Notes: a model not told the origin generated them from the letters alone. Shown: positions 23,153 through 35,042, counted from the first letter of the stretch. The stretch: 64,000 nucleotides of DNA from Chytriomyces cf. hyalinus JEL632 (GCA_025435555.1 JAIWWG010000096.1:1-64000), one strand, 5' to 3'. Numbers and translations: made by a program.

Positions 23153-24121
23153 TTATTTTGATCCAGCAGGTTCAATGTAAATCGGCATCATGTTTGCCAG
23201 AGTGACGCTGGACGCCAGAAACTCCTCATAATCTTCAAGATCGAAATTGGAGGTCAAAACAACGCGAAACGGCCAATCTTCATTCACAACAAAGATTCCT
23301 CGGTCATAGTCAGCCGGCCTCAAACACTCCTCATACACTGCAGCATCTTGACGAAAGCGAGCTCCACCTTGCTCAAGAACACTCGCGGGAAAATAGCCAG
23401 CGTCAAAATACTTCTTAAAAGCAAATGCAGAATTGAGCATTGCAAAGACAATTGTTTTTCCAAACTTGAGTCCCGCCACCACCGCCTGCCGCAGAGATTC
23501 TTTCGCCTCTTCAAGCGACATGACTTTCTGAAGATCGCACTGAACAAGAATCTTTTTACAGTCCACAATCAGAGCCTCGCCGGCGTACGTAAAAAACACT
23601 TCAACTCGCCCGGTAGGATCGATAATAAGTGGCGTGAACTGATTGTGGTCGTGGATACAGTCCAAAAGATTTTGAAGATCTTTGATGGGTATCCGCATCA
23701 ACTTTCGTTCAGAGACATCAAACAGTGTTTGTACAGGCATGGTTTTTGGTATGGGTTTGATTGGAGTCAGGTCGTTGAGATTCAAGCTGATGATGGTCGT
23801 AATCACGCGGAATAAATCAACATCATCATGGCTCGGTACAGCCGTTCCCGCTCCGAGTTCAATCACATCGCTTTCCGAATCATTCTCTTTCTTTTTGGAC
23901 GTGTTTAATACAACTTGAGAATTTGTTGAAGCAGTGATAGGCGCAAGCTGTGGCTTTGACTGAGAAAAGTTGGGCTGTTTCGCAGGTTTGGCTTTTATCG
24001 CTGATTTTTGGTTTCCTGGTAGAGGTGGTAACCGAGTACCGGCGGGTGCTGTTACAACTGCCGTGCTATGTGGCGCAGTTGTTGCTGCTTTTTTGGCTTT
24101 GGCTCCTTCGGGACCTTTCAT
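23153..24121 (-). CDS. Hypothetical protein, single exon, 322 aa
   Basis: A continuous frame of 322 residues. The first about 100 are basic and low complexity (Ala/Pro/Lys), suggesting disorder. From residue about 105 a folded domain follows with TPLIIDPTGRVEVFFTYAG, EALIVDCKKILVQCDLQKV, SLRQAVVAGLKFGKTIVFAM and a hydrophobic-aromatic end. A loose resemblance to the C-terminal nucleotide-hydrolase-like part of IQ/ankyrin proteins (IQANK1 type) is possible, but no Walker A motif is visible, so I leave it unnamed. It converges on CDC14, with 127 bp between stops. Confidence 0.5.
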   Translation of the reverse strand: MKGPEGAKAKKAATTAPHSTAVVTAPAGTRLPPLPGNQKSAIKAKPAKQPNFSQSKPQLAPITASTNSQVVLNTSKKKENDSESDVIELGAGTAVPSHDDVDLFRVITTIISLNLNDLTPIKPIPKTMPVQTLFDVSERKLMRIPIKDLQNLLDCIHDHNQFTPLIIDPTGRVEVFFTYAGEALIVDCKKILVQCDLQKVMSLEEAKESLRQAVVAGLKFGKTIVFAMLNSAFAFKKYFDAGYFPASVLEQGGARFRQDAAVYEECLRPADYDRGIFVVNEDWPFRVVLTSNFDLEDYEEFLASSVTLANMMPIYIEPAGSK

Positions 24122-25176
24122 TCGCGATCTGAATTATTTGCGGAATACGATTCTGCTTTTACACCGTTTCAGTTTGGAGACGGTGAAATCATTGTTGTAC
24201 TTGTACAATGGAGCAAATTCAGGAACCCGCTGGGATAATACATGCCAATCTCCATCTTGAAATGAATTTCGATTCTCCAGCTTGATTATGCTGGGCTCTC
24301 TGCTTTGCGACTGTCACTGAGTACAAGGAAGAACACACGCACCCAGTTTCGAATCTTTGACATTGCAATTGTGCATTTGTCTATGACAATAGCTTTCGCG
24401 TGTATTCTCATTGAGGAAAGCGTTGCTTTTGTTTATCTGGAGCTTTTGTTTTCATTGCCTCTTCGGCGTTAAGACAAAATTTTCATCTGCACAACTCGGC
24501 CACCACCCAAGCGATTGCCAACTCCTCTTGAGCTCTTGTGAGAGTCCCACCACAAGTACGAAAAGACGACTAACAAAGTGAATCCTGATGTTTGGTCATC
24601 GAGAGCCAGAATAACCAACGCCAAGGGTGGTTACAGAGCTCCATCACTGACAGCAGGTGCCATTAGCGAGAAAAGGAGCAGAGGAACGGCTGCTCGCACT
24701 ACAAGACGCCAGATATGCTCCACCATCGTCAAGGGGGTTCCCAATACCATGGCCCTGGCGAAAGAGTAACCGTTTTCCAAGGGACTAAAGAAACTGGGTT
24801 TGATGGCGGCAAACATGACTTGAGATATGGTGGAACCATCCCGAAAGTGGGCCGTCATTGCGATTGATGAGACATTGACCTCCATCATCTGGTACATGAT
24901 CAGACAAATGGTGGCCAACTCAAGACTCACCCTCGGTAATGCTGGGAATCTTCAGTTGCAACAAGGGGGTGCTGTCCACCTCGTCATCGATCCACGTCCC
25001 ACAAATAAAACTCTTTATTTGATTCCGGGTTCCCCCAATGTATGCACCACCCCCACTTCACCGATTATGCTGGAAAGAGGAAAGAGAAAACATTCTGCTT
25101 CGGGTGGGGAATCATGCGCAATATCAAAAGATTTACTCCCAAGGCCAGCGCAGAATAAAAAAAAATTCTTTGCAAC
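24122..25176. other. Intergenic, about 1 kb, one doubtful hydrophobic ORF
   Basis: A minus-strand open frame (24930-24631) would encode about 99 mostly hydrophobic residues (MFAAIKPSFFSPLENGYSFA). It has no ATG near its 5' end, no obvious splice partners and no clear match to the neighbouring membrane proteins, so I do not call it a gene. The rest shows nothing recognisable. Confidence 0.35.
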
Positions 25177-26180
25177 ATGTCTCAGCCAGGAAACGGCAAC
25201 TTGGTCACCAGCTGGATCATTCTAGGACTCATTGTCGTGATGGCTGGCGCCGTGATTCTAAACCCGTACCTGATTCTGTTTGAGGAACTCAAGAGACGCG
25301 GGAGGCCGTGGACGCTTTCAAACATCTTTAGCCGAATCAATATGATCCAGATTGCGTTGAACATATCGTGTACAGTCTATTTGTACACCATGAGGATGCA
25401 GTTTCTTGAGACTAAAGAGCTGGCGTCCATGGGATTACAAATAGTAACTGCAACGTGTCTTGGGTTCTGCGAGTCATTTTATGTAAGTATATTAAGTGCT
25501 TTTGTGAAATCAGCTTATGCTCTAACAACGTGTTCAATGCGGACATATAGGTGTTGTTTTCTTGGACGCGTTCTTCCGATCTGATAAAATCTCAGGTCAG
25601 CTCCAAATTTGCAACGTTCCTGAGATACGCCGTCCACATTGCTCCTCTGTTCTATGTCTCTCCGGGAGTGCTTCTACTGTTTGATGGTAAAATGGCCCAC
25701 AACATGCTTTTAGTAGTCAACGGAGTACTGACACTGGCCCTCGATGGAGTCTTCGCAACGCGGTTCATGCACCAAATGCTGGAACTACGCAACGTTAACA
25801 TCCCCGTTCCAGACGAGTTCAAAATCATTTCCTTCTACGGCCTTTTATCGTGTTTATTCTGCTTCTTGTGCGTCGTGTTCTTTGCCATGACAATCGTTTT
25901 GAATCCCGATCCCGACTCGCACTCTATCCCTCAAAACGCGCCTCTTGCGTTCTATGTTGTGTATGATTTTTTGCTCGCGTTTCTGGTGCTGGCAGTTTTG
26001 GCTGCACTTGTGATGAAGTGGCGGTTGGGGCATCCTTCGTTGTTTGCTCGGGAACAGGTGCACAGCCTTGTGCGGGACTTTCTGACGGAGAAGGAAGTCA
26101 AGCTGAGTGTTGCAACCACGCGGCAGTCTTCCTTAGCTACACCTAGATCAATACAGAAAATTCATGAGTCATCAGCGTGA
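25177..26180 (+). CDS. Multipass (about 7-TM) membrane protein, tandem copy 1
   Basis: Two exons (25177-25482 and 25551-26180) give 311 residues. Hydrophobic segments occur near residues 12-34 (SWIILGLIVVMAGAVILNPY), 55-75, 88-105, 128-150, 160-180, 208-235 and 255-280, followed by a soluble tail of about 45 residues. This layout suits a seven-helix receptor-like or transport protein of no family I can name. Conserved features shared with the next gene are EELKRRGRPWTL in the first cytosolic loop, LGFCESFY before the intron, RNVNIPVPDEF before TM6 and MKWRLGHPSLFA after TM7. The intron is phase 0 with GTAAGT/ATAG ends. Confidence 0.7.
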
Positions 26181-26318
26181 CTAAAATAAATGCTCATGAA
26201 ACTCTTGATGATGAGTTCAAGCTTATGCACAGAGACAACATTTTGTTTAAACTGTTGGTCTATAGTTTTCTATTGACACCGCAATAACAATGGCCATTTC
26301 CATTGTTTCATTTCATTC

Positions 26319-27280
26319 ATGTCCCAGCTGGGAATCGGTAACCTGATCACTGGCTGGTTCCTTCTCGGACTGGTGGCAGTCACAGCGACTGCCTCCCTCC
26401 TGAATGTGTATGTGATTCTTTACGAAGAACTGAAGCGACGCGGCAAGCCGTGGACTCTTGGCAACTTCTTCACTCGAATCAACACGTGCCAGATTGCCAT
26501 GAATGTATCGAGCGTGTGCTACTTTTGCAGCATACGGAAGGAATTCCTGCATTTGGGAGAGTCAGAATCAACCCAGCTGCAGATATTTACGGCAACGTTC
26601 CTGGGGCTCTGCGAATCGTTTTATGTAAGTGTGTATTCAATCAGGTGTCAAAATATTTAAACTCACAATGGCTTCATATGAAATGGACAGATCTTCTTCG
26701 ATCTTCGGAGCTTGTCAAAGTCCACACGAGCTCCACATTTGCAACGATCCTGCGATACACTGTCCACGCGGCGCCCATCTTTTATCTCTCGCCGGGAGTT
26801 TTCCTCGTGTTCAACAGCACGCAAGGACACGGCATTGTTCTCGTGGTGAACGGGGTCTTCACACTGGTACTGGATGCACTCTTTGCAACGCGCTTCTTCC
26901 GCCAAATCCTGCAACTACACAACGTAAACATCCCCGTTCCAGAGCAAGTCAGCATCATTGCATTCTACGGGCTGCTGTCGAGCGGGTTGTGCAGCTTGGC
27001 CATCATCGCATTTGCCGCGACTGTTGTTTTAAACCCTGCCGTCGGCGCGCATGCGATCCCTCAAGACGCACCCGTTTCCTATTACGTGGCGTTTAACTTG
27101 GTGTTTTTCTTTCTTGCGCTGGTTGCCGTGGTTGCGCTGGTGATGAAGTGGCGGCTTGGGCGTCCGGCGTTCTTTGCGCCTGAATCCGTTCAGAATCTGG
27201 CGCGAGACTTCCTGACAGACAAAGAGAGCGGGCATGTCAAGATGAGCAATGCCAACATCCAGCAGTCGATGGTTGACTGA
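26319..27280 (+). CDS. Multipass membrane protein, tandem copy 2 (splice problem)
   Basis: Tandem paralog of the preceding gene, starting 138 bp after it. The first exon (26319-26624) ends LGLCESFY with a GTAAGT donor exactly as in copy 1. The second exon reads RSSELVKVHTSSTFATILRY onward and includes HNVNIPVPEQVSIIAFYG and MKWRLGRPAFFAPE. However, the best acceptor (GGACAG, 26690) is out of frame with the downstream exon, and the only in-frame acceptor would give a 20-nt intron. So the copy either uses an unusual splice, carries a small indel, or is a recent pseudogene. Apart from this join, both exons are open and well conserved. Function unknown. Confidence 0.55.
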
Positions 27281-27483
27281 GATCTGGATAAATAAATATT
27301 GGCTCTCTTTTTTTTTTCTTTCTTTCTTTTTGTCGAGGGAGAAATATGAGGGAACGACACAACGCCAAAGCGCGCTCAAGCAGCTTGCACAAGGTGACAT
27401 ACTCAACAACACGCTCCCCATCGAAACTTGACTGTGTTAATATGCGGCGCAGCTACTAAACAGCAAAACACACACAGAAAAAG
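27281..27483. other. 3' end and spacer with (TTTC)n
   Basis: AATAAATAAATA (27290) is a likely polyadenylation region for the membrane-protein gene, followed by a short T/TTTC tract (27309-27331). Confidence 0.45.
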
Positions 27484-27495
27484 AAGCAGCGGTTC

Positions 27496-30400
27496 GTGAA
27501 ATCCGCGACAGTGAACGTCACCAACAACGCACTCGATCAAAATGACACGGGTGACGATGTTTCATACGTGGCAACTTCAGCTCCGATGCCGCTCCTTCTC
27601 GATGCAAAGAGCGATCGAGCCACGGATCCCTCTGTTCCAACGAATATCTTGCACTTGCTGCCTGAGGTTTGCTTCTTCCTTGTCGCAGCAACTGTATCTC
27701 AATGAAAACTCAACTGTCTCCATGAATACACAGATGCCAGAAGGAAAACTGACTTCGAAAAAGAGGAAACGGCTCGAAAAGTTTATTCAATCGCAACTCA
27801 AAAAGGAGGAACGTGTGAAACTGGTCAAAAAACTTGGAGACCAGCATTTGGAAGACAGCGTCGGAGATTTGCTTAAAAGTAGTAAGGCGCTGGGATCTGG
27901 GGTGATTTTCAATTTCTTTCGTATTCTCCACATAACTTCTTCCTAACTCTTGTGCTGACAACAGAAACAAACGGCGAAAGAAAAACTGCGCCAATCTCTC
28001 AAAGAGCACCGCATCGGTATACCCATTTCCGACCCAAATTCCAGACTGTTTGTTCAACACGAGCAAGGGGGAAACGATTACGAAAAATACGACGATTACA
28101 TGGATGAAGACAACTCTGGCTCAGACAATGATGACAATGAAGAAACCGAAAATTCGCAGAAACCAACTTTTGGAAGCAGTTTGAAATCGAATGCTGCGTT
28201 TGGTTCGAGCTTGAAAACGGATGCGCCGTCAAACGCCGGGTTTGGAGCTGCGGTGAAAAAGTCTGCAGATGGATCGGCAGTCCCAATGATGGTTATCAAG
28301 AAGAAAAAGAAAAAGAAGCAAGTGAAAAAGAAGAAGGCAGTTATCGAACACAAATTCAACGGGCAATCTTCTGATGAGGGAGAGGGTGATAGTGAGGACG
28401 AGGAATCTGGTGGCTCTCACTCTGAAAACGAAGCCATCGAAGAGAGCGGCGACGACGAAGAAGAAGAAGAACAAGAAAGCGAAGAAGAAGAATCTGAATC
28501 CGAAGATGAAACCGACGAACCGAAGAAATCTCTTGGGAAAGCAAAAGGCCCCGTATGGAATTCAGACGTTGTCTCTGGGGTTTCCTTCCCAAATCAGCCT
28601 GAAAAAAAACCCGCCGCAGTCGTCGCAGCAACCAAACCCGCCCCTAAATCGCAACAATCACCCGCAAGTCGCGCAAACCAATATTATATGCAAGTCCATC
28701 GCTCCGCCGAAACCGAACTCTCTCGGATGTCGCTTCCAATTCTGCGCGAAGAACAAGCCATCATGGAATCCATTCTCAACAAAACAACCACAATCTTATG
28801 TGGTGAAACGGGATCCGGAAAAACTACACAATTACCGCAATTTTTATACGAACATGGGTTCGGAAACCCGTTGCATCCTTTGTATCCTGGCATCATTGCC
28901 ATCACTCAACCGCGTCGTGTGGCTGCAGTGAGTATGGCAAAACGTGTTGCGGAAGAAATGAGCATGGATTTAGTGAAGGGACCTGTTGGGTATCAAATTC
29001 GTTACGATACTAGCACCGTATCTGCGGCAACGCGAATCAAGTTCATGACTGAAGGTATTTTGTTGCGTGAGTTGAGCGCCGCCGCCGAAAGTGCAGACAG
29101 CTCCACCGGTGAAAACAAGAATGGGAAGGGGGGTGACTTGCTTCTCACAAAGTATTCTGTAATAATTATCGATGAAGCGCACGAACGGACTGTAGGAACA
29201 GGTGAAAAGAAAAGGCCCCTCTCATTCATTGTAAAAACCCCACCAAACTAAACCACTTGCCTCAATCATATCCCAGACGTTCTGATCGGATGGCTCACTC
29301 GAATCGCAACCCTTCGCAACAGCGGAAAAATCTCTGGCGTGAAACCTCTGAAACTTGTCATCATGTCAGCAACACTTCGCGTCCAAGATTTCACTGGAAA
29401 CAAAGTCCTTTTCCCTCCCGAAGCTGGAATCCCACCTGTCGTCAAAGTCGACGGTCGTCAATTCAAAGTCACGATCCATTACAACAAAGTCACTCCCGAA
29501 ACAGATTACATTTCAGAAGCGTTTAAAAAAGTGTCCAAGATTCATACAAAACTGCCGCATGGCGCGATTTTGGTTTTCTTGACGGGTCAATCTGAAATCA
29601 CGACGTTGGTCAATCGGCTGAGGAAGGCATACCCAGCAAAAGAAGGAGCTGTTCCTCAAATCGAGCACGAAAAGAACTTGCTCGAAAAGGGGAAAGATGG
29701 AAAGGAAAACTTGGAATCCAGCGACTCCATGTTTGGAGAAGCAGAGGATGGACAGACGGATGATCATGATGACCTGGATTTCTTGAATGAGGATGGCGTC
29801 GATGATTTCGAAGATATGGCGTACCTGGACGAAGATGATGAAGAGGAAGAAACCCACACACTCGCAGGAGCGGAGGGAGATGAGGCAGAGGAAGTGGTCG
29901 ATGAAGATGTCGATCGTGAAAGTAAGGCGCTTCAAGACAAATCATGAAGTATCTGCTTACTGTTTAAATGAATGCTTTAGACTGGCCGCTTCACGTCCTC
30001 CCACTTTACTCTCTTCTTCCAACTGCCGCACAAATGCGCGTTTTCGAAGCACCTCCTCCCGGAACTCGGCTATGTGTAATTGCGACAAATGTTGCAGAAA
30101 CCTCATTGACCATCCCAGGCGTGAAATATGTCATTGATTGTGGAAAAGTGAAAGAGGTGCGTTTCACATCATGCTTAAAATTTCCTATGATTAACTCAGT
30201 ACATTCTACTTCGTTTAGCGCCGTTATGACACTCACACTGGAGTCCAAACGTTTCAAATCGGATGGACGTCTCGCGCGTCTGCAGATCAAAGAGCCGGTC
30301 GTGCAGGACGTGTTGCACCAGGTAACTTCATGTTGCAAAATTCTAGGCAATATGCACAAAAAGAAGCCTAACAATAAATATGTAGGTCACTGCTACCGTC

Positions 30401-32454
30401 TTTTCAGCTCCGCCGTTTTCGCCAACCACTTTGAACAATTCTCAAGACCCGAAATGCTGCGTGTACCCATAGAAGGCGTCGTTCTTCAAATGAAATCGAT
30501 GGGAATTTCAAATGTGCTGAATTTCCCGTTTCCTACTCCTCCTGGACGCGATAATTTGAGAGCGGGAGAGACATTGCTGGTGCATTTGGGTGCGGTCGAG
30601 CGGTCTTCGGAAGTGTCTGAGAGTGCCGGCAAAATTACGGAGCTTGGGAAGATGCTGGCAAAGTTTCCGGTTTCGCCTCGATTTGCTAAAATGTTTGTTG
30701 TTCAATACTTGGCTGTTGTTTGCGTCATGCGCAAGCTGATGACGTTTATTTGCAGGTTGATTATCGCAGCGGATCAGCCCGGCTTTGCATTACCGTATAC
30801 AATTGCGCTTGTTTCTGGGATGTCTTGTGGAGACCCGTTCATCCGTGATGATAGCGTTACAGGTCGAAAGGGTGAAGACGACGATGACGAAGACAAGGAG
30901 TTTAAATCCAAGTTGGTTGGAGAGTGGCACCGCGTCATGCAGGTATTGTGATGATGTGTGAAATATTTTGCAAAAGTTTGCTCAAACAATTTTGTGTTAA
31001 GCTCTTTGCCGGTGACCCTCCCGTCTCGGACGCACTCAGAATCCTGCGAGCAATCGGTGCTTACTCAGCAGCATCATCAAAATCCCCTGCAGCAGCATCC
31101 CAATTCATTGAAAAACATTTCCTTCGCCCTAAAGCCATTGAAGAAATCGAACGCCTTCGCACCCAACTCGCAACACTCGTCCGCACAGCCGTTTCATTCG
31201 ACAATGCCGGTTTAATACATTTAAACAACAAATCTTCCATGATCCCACCACCGACGGTGCAAGACACGACACTGTTGCGTCAAATTATTCTTGCCGGGTT
31301 TCCCGACCAGATTGCGCGATATGATTTGGCGGCAACGAAAGCTGCATTGTCAACAGGCGCGAAAAATGTGAAACCGATTTATACAACAATGTGGGGTGCG
31401 AAAACGGACGTTTTTACGATTCACGGGTCCTCTTGTCTTGCGAGGTTGAGACCCGCGCCCGAATGGATCGTGTATGAAGAAGTAGTTGGAGTTGAGGAAC
31501 GGTTGACTGCAGACAATTCAGGGATCCTGTTCACACGCCCAGATTCGACTGTGTCCGCAGTGAATGCAGGAAGCATCAAAAACAAAAAATTAATGCTCAA
31601 GAATGTTACTGCAATCACGGAAGATTGGATCGCAAAAGTGGGTCCAAAGTCGTTGCTGAAGCCGGGAAAGTTGCTGGAACAACCGACACCCCGATATGAT
31701 ATCAACAAGGACAAAGTTGTTGGATTCTCTGCGCCCAATTATGGTCCGAAAGTATGGGAATTGCCGACCATGGAAGTGGATGTGGATTTGAAGAATGCTG
31801 TTCAATGGTTTGCGTTGGCGTTGTTGGAAGGTGGTGTGAAGCCGGGTCATGCTGTGAGCAAAAAGGCAAAGGCCAAGAAAACCAACTCTCCAAAAGACAT
31901 GTTTGGAATCTTGCAGGTTCGAGTCTCTTTTATTGTGCCAGCTGGTTTGCATTGTCTGCTGACATGAAACATCTGTTTACACAGCCGTACCTTACTGCAA
32001 AGCCGGCAATCATTACAAAGTCATGGTCCAAGGTGCAAAGCAAAGTAAACAGTCTTCTCACAACTCTCTTGTCAAAAAACATTGCGACCAGAGACAGCCT
32101 CGTTCGGATTTGGTGAATATGTTCTGCCTTTATTCATATGTAGATTTTGAAGTCTCAACAAATTGTTTCAGGTATGAGAATCCAAGCTTCCTCCTCGCAG
32201 AATACTTGGCCTGGCTCCCATCCGAACTGCATATGGCCGTCCAATTAATCTGGCCACCAGTCGAATTCATTCAAGAATTCGAAATCATTGCATCGAAACC
32301 GACCGCCAACGGTAAACTACCGCCATTCAAAGAAAAGCCCGGGATTTTGAAAAAGTTGGAGCCGTTTCTTATTCAAGTTCCGAAAGATGATGATCTGCGG
32401 CGAAGAGAAGTGGCGACGGCGGCAGCGAGGGAGTCGGATGCCGATTCGGATTGA
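27496..32454 (+). CDS. DHX37/Dhr1 DEAH-box RNA helicase
   Basis: Dhr1/Ecm16 (DHX37) releases U3 snoRNA from the pre-18S rRNA during small-subunit assembly, in the nucleolus. Diagnostic N-terminal motif: [18 protein letters not shown] (27732). Helicase motifs follow in order: [10 protein letters not shown] (Walker A, about 28800), [25 protein letters not shown] (DEAH, about 29166), [35 protein letters not shown], and [15 protein letters not shown] (motif VI, about 30270-30315). A long Asp/Glu insertion (29740-29920) lies between the RecA lobes. The C-terminal helicase-associated part reads [39 protein letters not shown] and [15 protein letters not shown]. About ten short introns all join in frame. 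The 5' end is uncertain: the N-terminal frame may begin upstream in another exon, or at the ATG at 27586. Confidence 0.9.
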
Positions 32455-32479
32455 TGCGGGAATGTTGTTTTTTTAAAGC

Positions 32480-32891
32480 TCCGTAGCAGCATTTGACGTT
32501 GAATAGAACGGATGATGAAACACTCATGTTTTCCAATTGCATGCACGATGAATTTGCTTAGATTGATGAAGACTCTTCTTTGGACATCCCAGACGCGTTT
32601 CTGGACCTCCGCAAACCAGATTCATTGTCTTCAACTGCTGTACATGGTCTCCATGGTTTGAAATCAGATTTACAATCATGTTTTGAAAAAGGTCTTTCAG
32701 AATCAGAGAGAGAGGAGAGTTGCCGAAATGAAGAGAAGCACTTGAAAAGCACCAAGTTACCACACACGAAAATGCCCCTCCTTCGCCAAACTTAGTAAAC
32801 CACAATGTCAGAATTCCAAATCATCCCCTCAGCGCCAAATACCAACCCAAGTCAGTTGAATCATGCAATTTATTGTCTCGACCTGTGTTTA
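32480..32891 (+). repeat. Repeat R copy 3, part left of element C
   Basis: It shares GCGTTTCTGGACCTCCGCAA-type sequence with about 1548-1570, and its last part (GCAATTTATTGTCTCGACCTG, 32866-32885) matches 1889-1908. The homologous sequence resumes to the right of element C at 36815, so this is one repeat split by the transposon. Confidence 0.6.
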
Positions 32892-33215
32892 CAGCTGATT
32901 TCACAATAAATGCCCCTCGATTTTTTTTTTCTTTATTTTCTGTCGCGTTTCTGTCGTGTTTCTGTCGCGTTCCTGTCGTGTTCCTGTCGCGTTTATGTCG
33001 CGCTGTTGTCGTGCTTTTGTCGCGTTTTATAGTGAATTTGTGCGACCAGAGTTCAACAGAGCGAGGGTTGAGCGGCGCTGCTCGCGGAAACCCCAGACTG
33101 CTGACCCTATCAGTCAGAGCGTGCCTGCTGCTCTTATCATTCTTGGTGCATGCAAGTGATTACATGTTCCCAATTTGTGCCCAATTTGCGACAACGCTTC
33201 ATCAGTGATTCTTTC
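32892..33215 (+). repeat. Element C left terminal inverted repeat (324 bp)
   Basis: Runs from CAGCTGATTTCACAATAAAT to ...GATTCTTTC. It matches the reverse complement of 36491-36814 throughout, including a T10 homopolymer. Divergence starts at 33216. It contains the 11-bp repeat array and ends 13 bp before the accessory-gene ATG, so it probably holds that gene's promoter. Confidence 0.92.
32941..33028 (+). repeat. Eight tandem 11-bp subterminal repeats (left)
   Basis: Eight contiguous units of the form TGTCGYGYTTY (TGTCGCGTTTC, TGTCGTGTTTC, TGTCGCGTTCC, ...) fill exactly 88 bp, starting 49 bp from the element end. The constant TGTCG core recurs every 11 bp, about one helical turn, so all cores face the same side of the DNA. 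They are probable transposase or accessory-protein binding sites. Confidence 0.85.
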
Positions 33216-33228
33216 AAACAGTGAGACG

Positions 33229-35042
33229 ATGGGGAAGCCAGCTCCTTTGCATGCATGCCTGGTCACAGGCATATGCTTCAACTGCAAGAAGGTAACGCAT
33301 GCTCTTTATTTATAAATCTACAGTGTTCTCACATAGTTGGTTGTGTTTAGAAAGTCAATCGTGGTTGCCAGTGTCCAGCCGACTCACCACGCACCAAAAA
33401 CAAAGCCATCGCTTTGCCACTTAAGCTGACCAATGAGTGGCTTGTGGATTACGCGAAGGATAACATGTGGAGTGGGTTTGGTCCGTTGCCACTGAAGGTG
33501 GGAGACAGTATCTCTCTATCCAATGCGGAGAGGAGAAAGGTCGATCGAGCAAGGCTGGCAGTGGCTAAATTGAATGGTATCACACCCATGAGATCAGCAA
33601 CCAGTGAGTGTCAGTTTATCTCAGTATGTACCATTTCACTGAGAGTTTCGAAACAGGGCAAAACGTGCCAAAACCGAAAAAGATAACAGAAGGAAATCAC
33701 GATGACTTCTCTGAAACAGGTCTGCCATTTGTTGGTGCAAAGTGAAGGTGCTGAAATTTTTTTATGTGCAGTGGAGATGGAAGATTCATTGGATGATGAT
33801 GATTCTGACGACGAAGGTGGGGCAGATGAGAATTCGGACCCTGAGCTTGTGACGCCTGTATCAACACCTGCACCCAACAAAATGAAGATGGAACCGATTA
33901 CAGTTTGTAAGGAAAAATTATGAGCAAAATTGCTGTCAGTCGACTCACAGTATCTTCAGTGTCGGTGATCTGTATAAACGAATTTGAGAAGAAACCCCAA
34001 ATTGGAGCCGCTTCCATGTCATTTGATTTCCGCAAGCCAGGAATCTCAATTTATGATATACTTGGGGCCATCAACAAACAGGCACCTGCAAAATGGGCAC
34101 CGCTAACTGGCAAGCTGGGATACAAGACCAGCAAGACAAAACCAGTGCACGACATTGTCTCTGATGAAAACTTAGACGTGGTGCTGCAGTTACTCCACAA
34201 GCATGTCAAGACATTCTGCTTTTTTTGTTACACAAATCAAATCGGTGATTGCAAACATGTGACTTGAAATTTTTTCATTTGCTCACCGCTGTGAATAGAT
34301 TTGGCGATGCCAACGGGATCCGATAAACCCTTGAGAACGTTGTCTAAAGTGCTATCACGACCATCAAGTGAAGTTTCGACGGATTCCGAGCAGCGGCTGC
34401 GTGACTTATACTGTGGAACCTGCAATGTGAATGAAGAGCACTTAAAGGGATGCTACCGCGAAGGAGATCTCCACCTTTTATTAACCGCACAGCACATTCG
34501 CCAATGGGTGACCATAATGGTGAGCTGTCTTGGTTGATTTGCAATCAAAAAAGTTTTACAATTTGATTGCGTTACAGGACCATGCCAACGACACAGGTTG
34601 CACACCATCCAAGCCGCCTGTAGCTAATATCTTCGACATGAAAAACGCTAAAAAAATCTCCGCTTCCTTGCAGCCTGCTCTGTCTGCTGCATCTGGCCCT
34701 TCGCCTTTGGCGTCTAAATTTACCCCTGTTACACAAGCGTTGCACATTCAAACTGCATCTTGCACCTTCATAACGCGGTCAGATAAAGTTGTGGAAGTGT
34801 TCCAAAACCGCGTAGTTCGTCCGATCTCAACAGTTGCTATCCTTCTGAAATCAGTCAACTTTCCAGGCGACAGAGTCTTTCAGGCTTCAGTTGATGGTGC
34901 TGAAGTTCACCAGGATGACAAATTGTCTGAATGCTTTCCTTCTTTACCGCATCTTCAGATTTTGTGCAGAGAGGCTGGCGCGGTTATTGACTGGGAGAAA
35001 CTTTTGGCAGATGATCAGTTTGCCGTTCAAGCTCTTGAATAG
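33229..35042 (+). CDS. Element C accessory protein, conserved with element B
   Basis: Seven exons splice in frame from the ATG at 33229 to the stop at 35042, about 505 residues. I recognise no known family. Near the start is a Cys cluster, ICFNCKKKVNRGCQC (C-x2-C-x6-C-x-C across the first intron), then a basic segment, an acidic DDDDSDDEGGADEN linker, and a domain with WAPLTGKLGYKTSKTK and ENLDVVLQLLHKHVK. Then come YCGTCNVNEEHLKGCYREGD and LLLTAQHIRQW, whose Cys/His spacing suggests metal binding, and a roughly 150-residue C-terminal domain. The WAP...LL block and the C-N-x-N...G-C...H...H-x2-W block are also present in the element B accessory gene. A DNA-binding partner of the transposase is the simplest idea. 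Confidence 0.7.

Noticed and set aside
24631-24930. 99-residue hydrophobic minus-strand frame
   Set aside because: No ATG at its start, no splice partners and no alignment with the nearby membrane proteins.
32941-33028. CRISPR-like array
   Set aside because: Units are contiguous 11-mers without spacers, in a eukaryotic transposon end.
32956-33159. Identical open frames of about 67-76 residues at both ends of element C (also 36547-36750)
   Set aside because: They lie inside the inverted repeats and arise from the 11-bp tandem repeats; identity reflects the inverted repeat, not a gene.
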